64,000 nt of DNA from CAIZQW01 sp942493055 (GCA_942493055.1 OW818680.1:5952001-6016000); one strand, 5' to 3'; numbered from the stretch's first letter, positions 16,318-25,063 are shown. The notes: generated by a model from the letters alone, not told the origin. Translations and numbers: made by a program.

Positions 16318-18702
16318 ATGAAGCCAATGAGGGGATTGCTACTTCTGGCGGGACTCTGTGCCGGGGCGGTGGTTGCCGAACTGCCACGCACGGGGGAACG
16401 TCCCTTCGCAGAGATGCCGGCCACACTGCGGGCGAAACTACCGAAGTTGCTCGTGGTGCGTCGCAAAAACGGGTATGGCATGCGCGGAACGAATGCAACC
16501 ATGTTCTCCCATCGGACAGAGGCGGGGGCATCCATTGAAGTGTTTGACCCCCAGCAACCCCACCTGCCTCCCAAAGTCCTCTTCTCAACGGAGACGGGGT
16601 TCATCTGGGATTTGGACGTGTCGTGGGACGGGCAGAAAATTCTCTTCACCTACAAGGTGGCCGTGGATGAACCTTTTCATCTGTGGGAGATGAATGCGGA
16701 TGGCAGTAGCCCCCGCCCGTTGACAGAGGGACGGTGTCATGATTTCAATGGGGTTTACTATCCGGATGGACGTATCATTTTCGCTTCCTCCCGTGTCGAA
16801 GCCTACTCCTATTGCCAGAATTTTCTGGCGTCTGCGTTATACTCCTGTAATGCGGATGGCGCGGATATCCGGCGCATTGATTTTACGACGCTCTGTTCCA
16901 TGAAGCCCTCTGTCCTGGATGATGGCTCTATCCTTTTCACGCGTTGGGAGTACAACGACAAGAATATCTTCATGTGGCAGGGGCTCTGGACGATTCTTCC
17001 GGATGGACGGCAGTTGCAGCTCTATTATGGGAACACGATCAATGTGCCGAATTCGCGGTATGGCGGGCGCCCTATTCCGGGCACCGGCGATGTGATGCTG
17101 ACCATGGCGGCTCATCACTATCCGCCCATTGCGGATATCGCGGTGCTGACGCGCAGCAAGGGGATTGAAAATCCTGAAGCCTTGCGCAAAGTCACCTTCG
17201 AGACGCCTTATGTGATCGCTGGCTCCAGCCATTTCAGGGATGTCTGCTGGGCACAGGGCGATTCGTTTCATCCTTTCGCGGTGACGGATCCCTCTCCGCT
17301 GGAAGACAATCTCTTTATTGCCTCGTTCGGAGACGAAAAGAAGCCCGCAGACGGGTTCAAATTGTGCGTTGCCCAATACGATGGCACGCGCTATGTCATG
17401 GATTTCGCAGGACAAAATGTATTCAGTTCCATACCCCTGAGAAAACGCCCGCTGCCCCGCGCGATAGTTCGGACCGAGGTGCCGAAGGAGCCTGGCGAAG
17501 GGACCTTTTATGTGCAGGATATTTATCAGGGACTTGAGGCGCAGGGCGTCAAGCGTGGTCAGGTGAAAACGTTGCGTGTGATGAAGCAGCTTCCGAAGAC
17601 GCAAAATACCGAGGGGCCCCGCTTTCATGACCATTATCCGATTGCCGGGTATGGCACTTACTACATGAAAGAGATTCTGGGAGAGGTGCCGGTTAACGAA
17701 AACGGATCCGTCTATTTCAGGGTGCCCTCCAACTGCGAGCTCTATTTCATTGCCCTGGATAAGGAGGGCAAGGAGGTTCAGCGCATGGGGTCGGTCACCC
17801 AGATTACGACAGGAGAGCGTGCAGCCTGTGTCGGATGCCATGAACCGCGGTTAAGCGCGCCCCCTGTAGCCAAGATGCCGGGATTTCTAAGGCGGCCGGA
17901 CGCACTCAGGCCGCCCTCGTGGGGCGCAGGAAGCGTCAACTATGTGAAGCTGGTGCAGCCCGTATTGGATCGCTACTGTGTCTCCTGCCATTCAGGGTCT
18001 GCACCTCCGCAGCGTGTCGATTTGACGGGCGACAAGACACGCTTCTTCAATATGTCGTATGATACGCTCTGCGATCGTCGCTTCGTGGAATTTTATTTTA
18101 TCAACCCAGGGCCGACAGGTGTGTTTCCGGCCTTGCAGACAGGGTCCATGAAGAGCCGGATCACAAAAATTCTTGAAGAAAAGCACAAGGGGGTGGAGGT
18201 TGATCCCGAGAGTCGCCGCCGGATCTATGCGTGGATTGACTCGAATGTGATTTACTATCCGAGTTTCGACATGACGCGCCCCCATACGATGGGTGGCCGC
18301 GACACGTTTTACGACGTAGACCCCAATACACGCGGTCCCCTGAAGCCCCATCCGTGGTTTGCGCAGGTGGAGAAGATCTGTGACCGCCAGTGCGCGCAGT
18401 GTCATGGCGAACTGGGGGCTTCCGGCCTCTCCAATAAACAGCAATGGATCAATCTATCGCGTCCTCAGAACAGTCGGCTCTTGAACGCTCACCTCGCGAA
18501 GGAAGCCGGGGGATATGGCCTTGTGGGACGGAGCAACGGAAAACCTGATTTTCTGGTGTGGGAGTCAAGAAAGAATCCCCTTTATATCGAACTCTTTTCT
18601 GCTATTATGGAAGGCAAGCAAACTTTGGAGCGGAAGCCGCGCTTGGACATGCCAGGCGCAGTCATCATTCATCAGCCAACGGATTTCGGGCGTACATTCT
18701 AA
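16318..18702 (+). CDS. Exported tri-haem c protein, hydrazine synthase alpha (HzsA)-like
   Basis: 794 residues with a signal peptide (LLLLAGLCAGAVVAE). Residues about 80-370 form WD/TolB-like propeller blades (DVSWDGQKILFTYK, HLWEMNADGSSPRPLTEG, YYPDGRIIFASSR). The middle domain resembles the HzsA mid-section (GEVPVNENGSVYFRVPSN, then GERAACVGCHEPR). Three CxxCH sites bind haem c: C504-H508, C554-H558 and C692-H696. Such propeller-plus-cytochrome proteins are common in Planctomycetes and related phyla. No hydrazine synthase partners occur nearby, so it is more likely an electron carrier or oxidoreductase for another substrate. It needs a cytochrome c maturation system, which is not in the window. 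Confidence 0.85.
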   Translation: MKPMRGLLLLAGLCAGAVVAELPRTGERPFAEMPATLRAKLPKLLVVRRKNGYGMRGTNATMFSHRTEAGASIEVFDPQQPHLPPKVLFSTETGFIWDLDVSWDGQKILFTYKVAVDEPFHLWEMNADGSSPRPLTEGRCHDFNGVYYPDGRIIFASSRVEAYSYCQNFLASALYSCNADGADIRRIDFTTLCSMKPSVLDDGSILFTRWEYNDKNIFMWQGLWTILPDGRQLQLYYGNTINVPNSRYGGRPIPGTGDVMLTMAAHHYPPIADIAVLTRSKGIENPEALRKVTFETPYVIAGSSHFRDVCWAQGDSFHPFAVTDPSPLEDNLFIASFGDEKKPADGFKLCVAQYDGTRYVMDFAGQNVFSSIPLRKRPLPRAIVRTEVPKEPGEGTFYVQDIYQGLEAQGVKRGQVKTLRVMKQLPKTQNTEGPRFHDHYPIAGYGTYYMKEILGEVPVNENGSVYFRVPSNCELYFIALDKEGKEVQRMGSVTQITTGERAACVGCHEPRLSAPPVAKMPGFLRRPDALRPPSWGAGSVNYVKLVQPVLDRYCVSCHSGSAPPQRVDLTGDKTRFFNMSYDTLCDRRFVEFYFINPGPTGVFPALQTGSMKSRITKILEEKHKGVEVDPESRRRIYAWIDSNVIYYPSFDMTRPHTMGGRDTFYDVDPNTRGPLKPHPWFAQVEKICDRQCAQCHGELGASGLSNKQQWINLSRPQNSRLLNAHLAKEAGGYGLVGRSNGKPDFLVWESRKNPLYIELFSAIMEGKQTLERKPRLDMPGAVIIHQPTDFGRTF

Positions 18703-18722
18703 CAACAACAAAAGGAAATAAT

Positions 18723-19883
18723 ATGGTAAACTTCACACTGCATAATCCAGTCAAGCTCGTCTTCGGGAAGGGCATGATTGCTGAACTTAAAAAACTGATT
18801 CCTGCCGGCACCAAGGTCTTGATGACGTATGGCGGCGGCTCAATTAAGAAAAATGGGGTTTATGATCAGGTGCGCCAAGCCTTGGCAGGCTACGAGATGG
18901 TCGAGTTCGGCGGGATTGAGCCCAACCCGCAATATGAAACCTGCATGAAGGCTGCTGAGCTGGCCAAGAAGGAGAAGGTCGGTTTTATATTGGCTGTCGG
19001 CGGCGGCTCAGTTTTGGATGGAACCAAGTTCATCGCGGTTGCAGCAACCTATACAGCCGGCGATCCCTGGGAGATCATGGAAGGGAGAACGCCAGTGAAG
19101 GCTGCGTTGCCATTGGGCTCTGTGATGACCTTACCGGCAACAGGCTCTGAGATGAATACCTTTGCTGTGATTTCGCGCGCTGCGACCGGAGAAAAGCAAG
19201 CTTTTGGCTCCGAGCACGTCTATCCTAAATTTTCGATCCTCGACCCGGAGACAACCTTCTCGCTGCCGATGAAGCAGACGGAGAATGGCATCGTCGATAC
19301 GTGGGTCCATGTGATGGAGCAATACATGAACGATGTGGAGTGCTCCGCCCTGACCTCGCGCATGGCGGAGTCGGTCTTAAAGACGCTCGTTGAATATGCG
19401 CCGAAGGTGAAGGCCAATCCGGATGATTATCAGGTGCGTGCTGAGCTGATGTGGTGCGCAACTGTCGGGCTGAATGGCTGGCTTGGGATGGGGGCTGCAG
19501 CGCAGGACTGGGCAACGCACATGATGGGACATGAATTGACTGCGATTTATGGTCTTGATCATGCGCGCACCTTGGCGATCATCATGCCAGCGGTCCATCG
19601 CTTCCAACTGAAGCGCAAGCAGGCTCGCTTGGCACAATTCGGAAAGCGCGTTTTTCACATTGTGGATGGCGATGAGGCCACGCGTGCGGCCCAGGCGATT
19701 GACCGGATGGAGGCCTTTTTCCAGTCCCTCGCGGTTGCAACACGGTTATCCGCTTATGGGATAGATGCCAAAGACGCAGGCCGGCAGGTCGCGGAGCGCT
19801 TAGCCAAGCGCGGAGCAAAGCTTGGCGAATACGGCGATATCGGACCAGCAGAGGTCATGTCGATTGTTGCGTTGGCACAATAA
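18723..19883 (+). CDS. yqhD: Iron-type alcohol dehydrogenase, YqhD/butanol-dehydrogenase group
   Basis: 386 residues from the ATG at 18723, which has AAAGGAAA just upstream; an in-frame ATG at 18558 lies inside the previous gene. The NADPH-binding loop YGGGSIKKNG (36-45) is that of YqhD, where the loop favours NADPH. Metal ligands D192, H196, H266 and H280 occur in GIVDTWVH, DWATHMMGHE and GLDHARTL. YqhD-type enzymes reduce short-chain aldehydes, often reactive ones. In this operon it may process an aldehyde made by or released near the tri-haem protein, although the substrate is unknown. Confidence 0.93.
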   Translation: MVNFTLHNPVKLVFGKGMIAELKKLIPAGTKVLMTYGGGSIKKNGVYDQVRQALAGYEMVEFGGIEPNPQYETCMKAAELAKKEKVGFILAVGGGSVLDGTKFIAVAATYTAGDPWEIMEGRTPVKAALPLGSVMTLPATGSEMNTFAVISRAATGEKQAFGSEHVYPKFSILDPETTFSLPMKQTENGIVDTWVHVMEQYMNDVECSALTSRMAESVLKTLVEYAPKVKANPDDYQVRAELMWCATVGLNGWLGMGAAAQDWATHMMGHELTAIYGLDHARTLAIIMPAVHRFQLKRKQARLAQFGKRVFHIVDGDEATRAAQAIDRMEAFFQSLAVATRLSAYGIDAKDAGRQVAERLAKRGAKLGEYGDIGPAEVMSIVALAQ

Positions 19884-19915
19884 AGAAAGCGTTACAGTAA
19901 AAAAAGGAAAATCAA

Positions 19916-21067
19916 ATGAAATCAATTCAGTTATCCATGATGTTTGTTGGAACCGTTGCAATCACCATGATCCTCTCAGGATGCGGTAAAAAACAAGCCG
20001 TCTACAATGTGACAGGCAACCCGTCACAATTGCTGGTCACCTTTGATCCGTCAGTCACCACGCCGGACGGGATGAGCATTGATCCCACTGGCGCATTAGT
20101 CGTGTCGTGCCCGAACTATGCAGACCAGACAAAGCCCGCCTGCTTCATGCGTGTTGAGAAGATAGGGGCTCCAGCAACGTTGCTTGCGCTCTCCCCTGTG
20201 CTCCCGGAAACAGGGCTCTCCTGTCCGATGGGCATCACATACGGTCCCGGTGGCGACCTGTTTGTCTGTGACAATCAAGCGTGGAGCGGTTCAGAGAAGG
20301 GACAGTTCAAGGGGCGTCTGCTGCGATTGAAGTTTGAAAACAACAAGCTCGTGAAGACCACCGTAATTGCCGAGGGCATGGAGCATCCGAATGGTGTACG
20401 TTTCCATAATGGACTGCTCTATGTGACGCAGAGCATGCTGACGCGCATCAAGGATCCGTCAGGACTGATGGTCAGCGGGGTCTACCGTTTCAGTCCGGAT
20501 GATGTGGGGCTGAAAATCGCCAATACGCTCGAAGACAGCAGTCTGATTGTCAAGTTTGTGACGAAGAACAAGAACTGCCAGTATGGTGCGGACGGGCTTG
20601 TGTTCGACAGTAAGGGGAATCTGTTCGTCGGTAACTTTGGCGATGGCCTCTTGCACAAGATCACCTTTGGTGCCAATGATAAGGTCACGGGGTGCACGGA
20701 TTTTGCAAAGACCGACTTCGACTATAGCCTTGATCCCAAGAAGCCAGGCTTCCTTGATAAGGCCATGCAGGCGCAGATGCGCACGACCGATGGCATTTGC
20801 ATTGATGAAAAGGACAATATCCTTGTAGCGGACTTCTCAAATAACGCCATTGCGAAGGTGACGCCCGAAGGTGTCATCTCTGTTGTCTGGCAGAACGGCG
20901 ACAGCACGGGCGTGGACGGCATGTTAAACGAACCCGGCGAGCCGATTATCTGGAAGGGGTTCATTGTTGTCTGCAACTTTGACGCTGTCTTTGGCCCGAA
21001 CCATACCGACAAGATCAACACCAAAGCCGACATGCCCACGACATTGGTCGGCATTCCGCTGAAGTAA
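19916..21067 (+). CDS. Lipoprotein with SMP-30/gluconolactonase-like beta-propeller
   Basis: 383 residues. A lipoprotein signal ends in lipobox LSGC (about residues 19-22). The rest shows repeated propeller blades: GMSIDPTGALVVSCPN, CPMGITYGPGGDLFVCDN, HPNGVRFHNGLLYVT, DGLVFDSKGNLFVGNFG, DGICIDEKDNILVADFSN. This fits the SMP-30/Gnl/LRE-like family, whose members hydrolyse lactones or act as binding proteins. A lactonase on the outer or inner membrane surface is possible. The following cupin gene begins on the base after its TAA. Confidence 0.82.
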   Translation: MKSIQLSMMFVGTVAITMILSGCGKKQAVYNVTGNPSQLLVTFDPSVTTPDGMSIDPTGALVVSCPNYADQTKPACFMRVEKIGAPATLLALSPVLPETGLSCPMGITYGPGGDLFVCDNQAWSGSEKGQFKGRLLRLKFENNKLVKTTVIAEGMEHPNGVRFHNGLLYVTQSMLTRIKDPSGLMVSGVYRFSPDDVGLKIANTLEDSSLIVKFVTKNKNCQYGADGLVFDSKGNLFVGNFGDGLLHKITFGANDKVTGCTDFAKTDFDYSLDPKKPGFLDKAMQAQMRTTDGICIDEKDNILVADFSNNAIAKVTPEGVISVVWQNGDSTGVDGMLNEPGEPIIWKGFIVVCNFDAVFGPNHTDKINTKADMPTTLVGIPLK

Positions 21068-21457
21068 ATGGTTGAAACAAAAGTAATATCCGAATATGTG
21101 GATGAAACGGCGCCGGATGGTTCCGAGGTTCGCCTGTTGTTCAGGCGTCCGGGAGCCAGCATGGCGCATTTTCGTCTGGGCGTCGGGAAGATATCCTTGG
21201 CGGTTCTCCATCGATCTGTTGAAGAGTTGTGGTATATTGTTTCTGGACAGGGCGAAATGTGGCGCGAGGGCGACGGAGAGGAGTCCATTGTTCTGCTGAA
21301 TCGCGGCGTCGGACTCTCCATTCCGCCGGGTGTGTCTTTCCAGTTCAGGACAGTGGGTGACGAGCCGTTGGAGGCTATTGCCGTGACAATCCCGCCGTGG
21401 CCGGGGGCTGACGAGGCATGCAGGACTCCAGGATGCAAGGCATGGAATAACGTATGA
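21068..21457 (+). CDS. Small cupin-domain protein
   Basis: 129 residues with one beta-barrel cupin core: SMAHFRLGVGKISLAVLHRS, VEELWYIVSGQGEMW, and RGVGLSIPPGVSFQFR. The usual His-rich first cupin motif is partly degenerate (LHRSVEELWYIVSG), so metal binding is uncertain. It starts immediately after the lipoprotein stop and overlaps the next gene by ATGA, so it is firmly within the operon. Function could be sugar or acid isomerisation, or ligand sensing. Confidence 0.85.
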   Translation: MVETKVISEYVDETAPDGSEVRLLFRRPGASMAHFRLGVGKISLAVLHRSVEELWYIVSGQGEMWREGDGEESIVLLNRGVGLSIPPGVSFQFRTVGDEPLEAIAVTIPPWPGADEACRTPGCKAWNNV

Positions 21458-22245
21458 AGCTTCTTTTTTTAGGGACAGGTACGTCTGTAGGCATTCCGAT
21501 GATCGGATGCCATTGTCCTGTATGCGCGTCAGATGATAAACGTAATGTGCGGCGTCGGAGCAGCCTCTATGTGACGACGGAGGAGATTGCCTTTGTCATT
21601 GATACGCCACCGGACTTCAGGCAGCAGATGTTGGATTTTCACATTGAACGGTGTGATGCCGTGCTCTTCACGCATGCGCATGCGGATCACATATTTGGGT
21701 TTGATGATATTCGGCGGTTCAATACGATTCATAAGCGTGTGTTGCCTGCCTACGCGGAAGCTGAAACCATGGCGGATATTCGGCGTGTGTTCAACTATAT
21801 CGATCATCGGCCTTCACAGTTGGGACTCTATCGCGCCCAGATAGACTTTCATGAAGTGACAGGGCCCTTCCAGATCGGGGATATTCATATTGAGCCGGTC
21901 CACGTTGAACATGGGGCATCAATGACCGGGTACTTGTTGGAACATCAGGGCAAACGCGTGGGGTACGTGCCCGACTGCCACCAGATGTCACAGGAGGCGA
22001 TTCAGAAACTGAAGGGCGTGGATATCATGATTTTAGATTGCTTGCGCTATCGCACGCATCCTGCGCACCTGAGCGTCGAGCAATCCCTTGCCTATCTTGA
22101 GCAGATCAACCCTGGTCAGGCTTATCTGACGCACCTCTGCCACGACATTGCCCATGCCACACTTCAGGCCTCGCTACCTCAGCATATCCATGTGGCTTAC
22201 GATGGCTTGACCATTGATGTATGCGGTCAAGGTACGGCAGAATGA
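21454..22245 (+). CDS. Metallo-beta-lactamase fold hydrolase, PhnP-like
   Basis: 263 residues. N-terminal GTGTSVGIPMIGCHCPVCAS, then the zinc motif FTHAHADHIFG, later DCHQMS (metal ligand region) and the C-terminal His-containing segment THLCHDIAHA. The CxCxVC motif near residue 20 is typical of PhnP-like phosphodiesterases, which cleave phosphoribosyl cyclic phosphate in the C-P lyase pathway. No phn genes are in view, so it may act on another cyclic phosphate or RNA-related substrate. It is the last gene of the iclR-led operon. Confidence 0.9.
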   Translation: MKLLFLGTGTSVGIPMIGCHCPVCASDDKRNVRRRSSLYVTTEEIAFVIDTPPDFRQQMLDFHIERCDAVLFTHAHADHIFGFDDIRRFNTIHKRVLPAYAEAETMADIRRVFNYIDHRPSQLGLYRAQIDFHEVTGPFQIGDIHIEPVHVEHGASMTGYLLEHQGKRVGYVPDCHQMSQEAIQKLKGVDIMILDCLRYRTHPAHLSVEQSLAYLEQINPGQAYLTHLCHDIAHATLQASLPQHIHVAYDGLTIDVCGQGTAE

Positions 22246-22256
22246 TGGCTAAGACA

Positions 22257-22278
22257 GGAGCGCGGGCATCTTGCCCGC
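22257..22278 (+). repeat. Dispersed palindromic repeat, family A, copy 1
   Basis: Contains GCGGGCATCTTGCCCGC after GGAGC. The same sequence is found at 22375 (reverse), 37529 and 39140. It is REP-like: short, GC-rich, palindromic and intergenic. Confidence 0.85.
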
Positions 22279-22374
22279 TGGCCCCGGCCCTTGAGGTCTC
22301 AGTCTCGCCTGTGTATCGTGCGAAGCAGGGTAGGGGCGTATTTCACTTCGGCAGCTGCCGGACCGCCTCGCCAA

Positions 22375-22396
22375 GCGGGCAAGATGCCCGCGCTCC
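22375..22396 (-). repeat. Dispersed palindromic repeat, family A, copy 2 (reverse)
   Basis: Reverse complement of copy 1; identical over the whole 22 bp. With copy 1 it forms an inverted pair of about 140 bp. Confidence 0.85.
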
Positions 22397-22500
22397 TTTC
22401 TTTGGATGATAGGGCGCGTTCGCTTCGGCAAAGCGTCCCTGCCGTGAATTAGCCGTGCCTTTGGCGGCATTCGATGCGAAAAAAAAACGATATTAAGTCG

Positions 22501-22824
22501 TTATTTGGCTTCTCGCTCATTGATGCGGGGGCATGCTGGGAGTTCGGCGCCGCTCATCTGGTACCGTTGCCTGGAGATGGGAATGCTTTTCGAATACAAG
22601 ACCCACTTCATCGCCCAATTATGCGGGTGATATTTGCCGTGACCTCTTCGGATTTTGCCATGTTTCTCCATCTCGACAACAACGTCATGAATATGGTCCT
22701 TCGACTGCTGTTTATCATAGCGGAGACGGCGGACGCGCCTAATGACAACGAACCCGATACCACCAACGATAAGAAGGAGAAGTGATATGCCAAGGATCTG
22801 CTCGATTAGCTGGTCAATTTGCAT
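22501..22824 (-). CDS. Small single-pass membrane protein, hypothetical
   Basis: 107 residues from an ATG at 22824. An N-terminal membrane span (ILGISLLLLIVGGIGFVVI, about residues 10-28) is followed by a positively charged stretch RRVRRLRYDK and a polar His/Lys-rich cytoplasmic tail. It lies 77 bp downstream of the TonB-like gene on the same strand, and the gap holds dispersed repeats, so it may be the last gene of the exb operon. No family recognised; an overlapping plus-strand reading is less protein-like. Confidence 0.55.
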   Translation of the reverse strand: MQIDQLIEQILGISLLLLIVGGIGFVVIRRVRRLRYDKQQSKDHIHDVVVEMEKHGKIRRGHGKYHPHNWAMKWVLYSKSIPISRQRYQMSGAELPACPRINEREAK

Positions 22825-22826
22825 GC

Positions 22827-22898
22827 TTGTTTTTCGTGCTTTTGGTGTGTTTCGTGGAAAAAATTTCCCATGAAGACTGAACCCCGAACCCTGCCCCC
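22827..22898. repeat. Dispersed repeats, families C and B
   Basis: A T/G-rich stretch built on TTTCGTG and GTGTTTCGTGG units (22827-22860) is followed by ACTGAACCCCGAACCCTG (22876-22893). Close relatives occur at 37437-37497 and 33791-33820. They lie between the TonB-like gene and the small membrane-protein gene. Confidence 0.6.
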
Positions 22899-22901
22899 TC
22901 G

Positions 22902-23687
22902 TTACTCCAGCTTGAATTCGATGGTTATTTCATCGTGTTGCTTGAGGAAGGCGACGGTGAGTCCGCGGATCGGTGCACAATTCGCTGCAGCTTTCAGGAC
23001 GGTCGAATCAAAATGAGCGCTTCCGGAGGACTGCGTGATTCGATAGATGCTGATGCGTCCTGCGGCATCCAGGCGAATATAGAGTTTCGCTGGACGTGAG
23101 CCGGCTTCGCTTTCGCCGGGTTGATCCCAGGCTTCATAGAGCGCGTTTCGGACTAAGCTGACGCACATCGATATTTCATTGGCGGGGAGCTGATTACGTG
23201 TCCCAGCCTTAGCACCGCTGGCGAGCGCATTGGCAATCTCCTTCGAGGAAAGTTGCTTGTCAGTCACCCGCTTCAGCTTTGTAAAATCGACTTTCGGTTT
23301 TTCCGGCGGCAATTTCACGCGCTCACCCTTCTTAAACTCCTTGGGCTTCTCGGGGTCTTTGGGCTTCGGCGGATCCTTCGGTTTGTCAGGTTCCTTGGGT
23401 TTCTTTTTCTCAAGAACCACCGCGTCTTTGACAGGGTCCGGCAATTTTTTGAGCGGCACTGGTTCGACGACATCCGGCTCGTCGATTTTCGGGGGCTGTT
23501 TGGGCGGCTGCTTGTCAGGCTGAGCAGGGGGAATGAGGTTTTCCTCCAGCACCACGGTGAATTCGACGATCTCAACCGGCTGCTTTTGAAACGCCGGCAA
23601 GAGCGGAATGATGATGGCGCACAGCAAGACCAGACCGTGCAAGACGCACGACCAACGGAGTGAAATTTTATTGATAGGACCGGACAT
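22902..23687 (-). CDS. TonB-like energy transducer
   Basis: About 261 residues from the ATG at 23687; a GTG at 23693 would add two. One N-terminal membrane anchor (CVLHGLVLLCAIIIPLLPAF), then a long Pro/Lys/Glu-rich periplasmic rod (residues about 55-140, for example KPKDPPKPKDPEKPKE), then a TonB/TolA-type C-terminal domain (YEAWDQPGESEAG, LYIRLDAAGRISIYRI). It spans the periplasm and passes energy from ExbB-ExbD to an outer-membrane partner. Rod composition alone does not separate TonB from TolA. The lack of a nearby tolB/pal favours TonB or a novel variant. Confidence 0.85.
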   Translation of the reverse strand: MSGPINKISLRWSCVLHGLVLLCAIIIPLLPAFQKQPVEIVEFTVVLEENLIPPAQPDKQPPKQPPKIDEPDVVEPVPLKKLPDPVKDAVVLEKKKPKEPDKPKDPPKPKDPEKPKEFKKGERVKLPPEKPKVDFTKLKRVTDKQLSSKEIANALASGAKAGTRNQLPANEISMCVSLVRNALYEAWDQPGESEAGSRPAKLYIRLDAAGRISIYRITQSSGSAHFDSTVLKAAANCAPIRGLTVAFLKQHDEITIEFKLE

Positions 23688-23722
23688 ATTCACGTAAGGA
23701 GGTAATCAGACCTTATGGGGTG

Positions 23723-24133
23723 TTAGTCGGCAAGCGTCACCAGTGCCATCTTGGTGATTCGAACTTTGTAGAGCAATTTGACAACCGCCATGACCTTTCC
23801 ATAGTCGAGGCGTTCATCCGCGCGAACGAGGACTGCGGTGTCAGCGTCATCAGCCGCCAGGTTGCCCAGTGTCTTTTCAAGGTCGTCAAGCGAGACGGAA
23901 CGATTGTTGAAAAAGATCTTGCCTTGGGCATCCAGCGTGAGGATATTCGCCTTCTTGTCCGGCAGCACATCCGCCTTGCCTTGCGGGAGGCGTACAGAGA
24001 TGCCTTGCTCAAGCGCAGGCATGGTAATAATGAAGGTGATGAGCAACAGAAACGTCAAATCAATCAACGACGTCATGTCGATGTTGTTGATGATTTTTGA
24101 AGGCTTCTTATGACTCAAGCGACGGAGTGACAT
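23723..24133 (-). CDS. exbD: ExbD/TolR-family protein
   Basis: 136 residues. One membrane helix (DMTSLIDLTFLLLITFIITM, residues about 19-38) holds the key Asp of the family in the MTSLIDLTF segment. A periplasmic domain follows (VRLPQGKADVLP, ILTLDAQGKIFFNNR, VLVRADERLDYGKVMAVVK). It partners with the upstream ExbB to form a proton-driven motor. The start shares a TAATG junction with exbB. TolR is the alternative name; the paralogues cannot be separated here. Confidence 0.93.
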   Translation of the reverse strand: MSLRRLSHKKPSKIINNIDMTSLIDLTFLLLITFIITMPALEQGISVRLPQGKADVLPDKKANILTLDAQGKIFFNNRSVSLDDLEKTLGNLAADDADTAVLVRADERLDYGKVMAVVKLLYKVRITKMALVTLAD

Positions 24134-24885
24134 TAGTTTTCCCCTCCTTTGAATTCACAGCCGATACGGCCTGTGAGTTCATCGGCGAAGCCCTCCATGT
24201 CATTGTTGATTTGGCGGACTTTGCTGGCGAGGTTATTGTAGAAAATGGCGCAGGGGATGGCCACGAGCAGGCCCACAACCGTGGTCAGAAGGGCTGACGA
24301 TATGGCCGGGGCCATGACGGAGAGCAACACGGTGTTTTTTTCGCCAAGGCTGGCAAAGGCGTCCAGCACACCCCATACGGTTCCGAGGAGCCCGAGCATC
24401 GGGGAGGCGGTGACAATGGTCGCGAGCATGCCCATGCCGTGTTCCACGCGGATTTCCTCCTCCATGACGACATGTTCACAGGTGCTCCGGACGAGTTCCA
24501 GCTCAGTCGGGGCGAGCGCTGCGCGTTCCGCGCCACCCTGGGTGCGGCTGATGACGGTGCGGCGGGTGTCAGGATCGAGAAATTTCAGGGTACGCTCACT
24601 GGTCCGGTCGTAGATGAGCGCGAGGGAGGTCAGCGTCATCTTTTTACGTGAAAGATAGAGCGCCAGGACATCGCCGCCGGCGATAAAATCACGGAAAAAC
24701 CGCTTGTTATTGTTCACAATGCTCGCGAGTTCCTTGTTTTTCCCGATGATGATGGCGGCTCCAATAATTGAGCTGGCGAGTTGGATGAGCACAATGGCTT
24801 TTCCCATCAAATTTGAAACCATGAAGCCGTCGACAAGCGATGCCAGAGGTAAAGTCACTGTAAGCGAGGTGGCAAAATCAATCAT
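24133..24885 (-). CDS. exbB: ExbB/TolQ/MotA-family proton channel
   Basis: 250 residues. Three hydrophobic spans: about 20-45 (MGKAIVLIQLASSIIGAAII), about 150-175 (LATIVTASPMLGLLGTVWGV) and about 192-220 (VMAPAISSALLTTVVGLLVA). The motif SPMLGLLGTVWG is diagnostic of MotA/TolQ/ExbB channels. AGGAG precedes the ATG at a good spacing. It is the first gene of exbB-exbD-tonB; the transported substrate of the system cannot be told from this locus. Confidence 0.94.
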   Translation of the reverse strand: MIDFATSLTVTLPLASLVDGFMVSNLMGKAIVLIQLASSIIGAAIIIGKNKELASIVNNNKRFFRDFIAGGDVLALYLSRKKMTLTSLALIYDRTSERTLKFLDPDTRRTVISRTQGGAERAALAPTELELVRSTCEHVVMEEEIRVEHGMGMLATIVTASPMLGLLGTVWGVLDAFASLGEKNTVLLSVMAPAISSALLTTVVGLLVAIPCAIFYNNLASKVRQINNDMEGFADELTGRIGCEFKGGEN

Positions 24886-24916
24886 AAAAATCTCCTGTTT
24901 CTCCCGTAAAACGTAA

Positions 24917-24945
24917 AGAATGCGTCACCAGCCTTGGGATGTCAA
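24917..24945 (-). promoter_or_regulatory. Candidate exbB promoter
   Basis: On the minus strand a perfect TTGACA (24940-24945) is followed, at 17 nt, by a weak -10 (CATTCT at 24917-24922). It lies within the 178-bp divergent gap between exbB and kdsB. Confidence 0.4.
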
Positions 24946-24998
24946 TACAGAATCGTTTTTTTACCGTAATTTTTTCAACCGTTTTTAATGAAAGGTTC

Positions 24999-25027
24999 TT
25001 GACTCCCTGTTGAATTAATCAGAAAAT
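24999..25027 (+). promoter_or_regulatory. Candidate kdsB operon promoter
   Basis: TTGACT at 24999-25004 and GAAAAT at 25022-25027 with a 17-nt spacer, 37 bp before the kdsB ATG. The -10 is poor, so the call is tentative. No other promoter is evident before the nine-gene run that follows. Confidence 0.35.
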
Positions 25028-25063
25028 ATAACTGTTTTAGAAGCTTAAGGATTTTTTAAACGT

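Larger units (their letters stand above)
22246..22500. other. Repeat-rich gap between convergent genes
   Basis: 255 bp between the phnP-like stop and the small membrane-protein stop. It contains two copies of the dispersed GCGGGCATCTTGCCCGC palindrome in opposite orientation, so they can pair over about 140 nt, plus GC-rich filler. No coding signal is visible. The inverted pair may act as a bidirectional terminator. Confidence 0.6.

Noticed and set aside
16318..18702. Hydrazine synthase alpha subunit, suggesting anammox
   Set aside because: The architecture is HzsA-like, but no HzsB/HzsC, hydrazine dehydrogenase or nitrite reductase genes are nearby. The operon holds an alcohol dehydrogenase and a lactonase-like protein instead. 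HzsA-like propeller cytochromes are widespread in PVC bacteria.
22474..22785. Plus-strand 103-residue frame opposite the small membrane protein
   Set aside because: The minus-strand reading has a clear membrane helix with a positive flank and lies in the direction of the exb operon. The plus-strand frame has no such features.
23696..23703. AAGGAGGT on the plus strand as the ribosome site of a hidden gene
   Set aside because: The only ATG downstream (23715) is 11 nt away and its frame stops after two codons. The match is accidental within the tonB-exbD junction.
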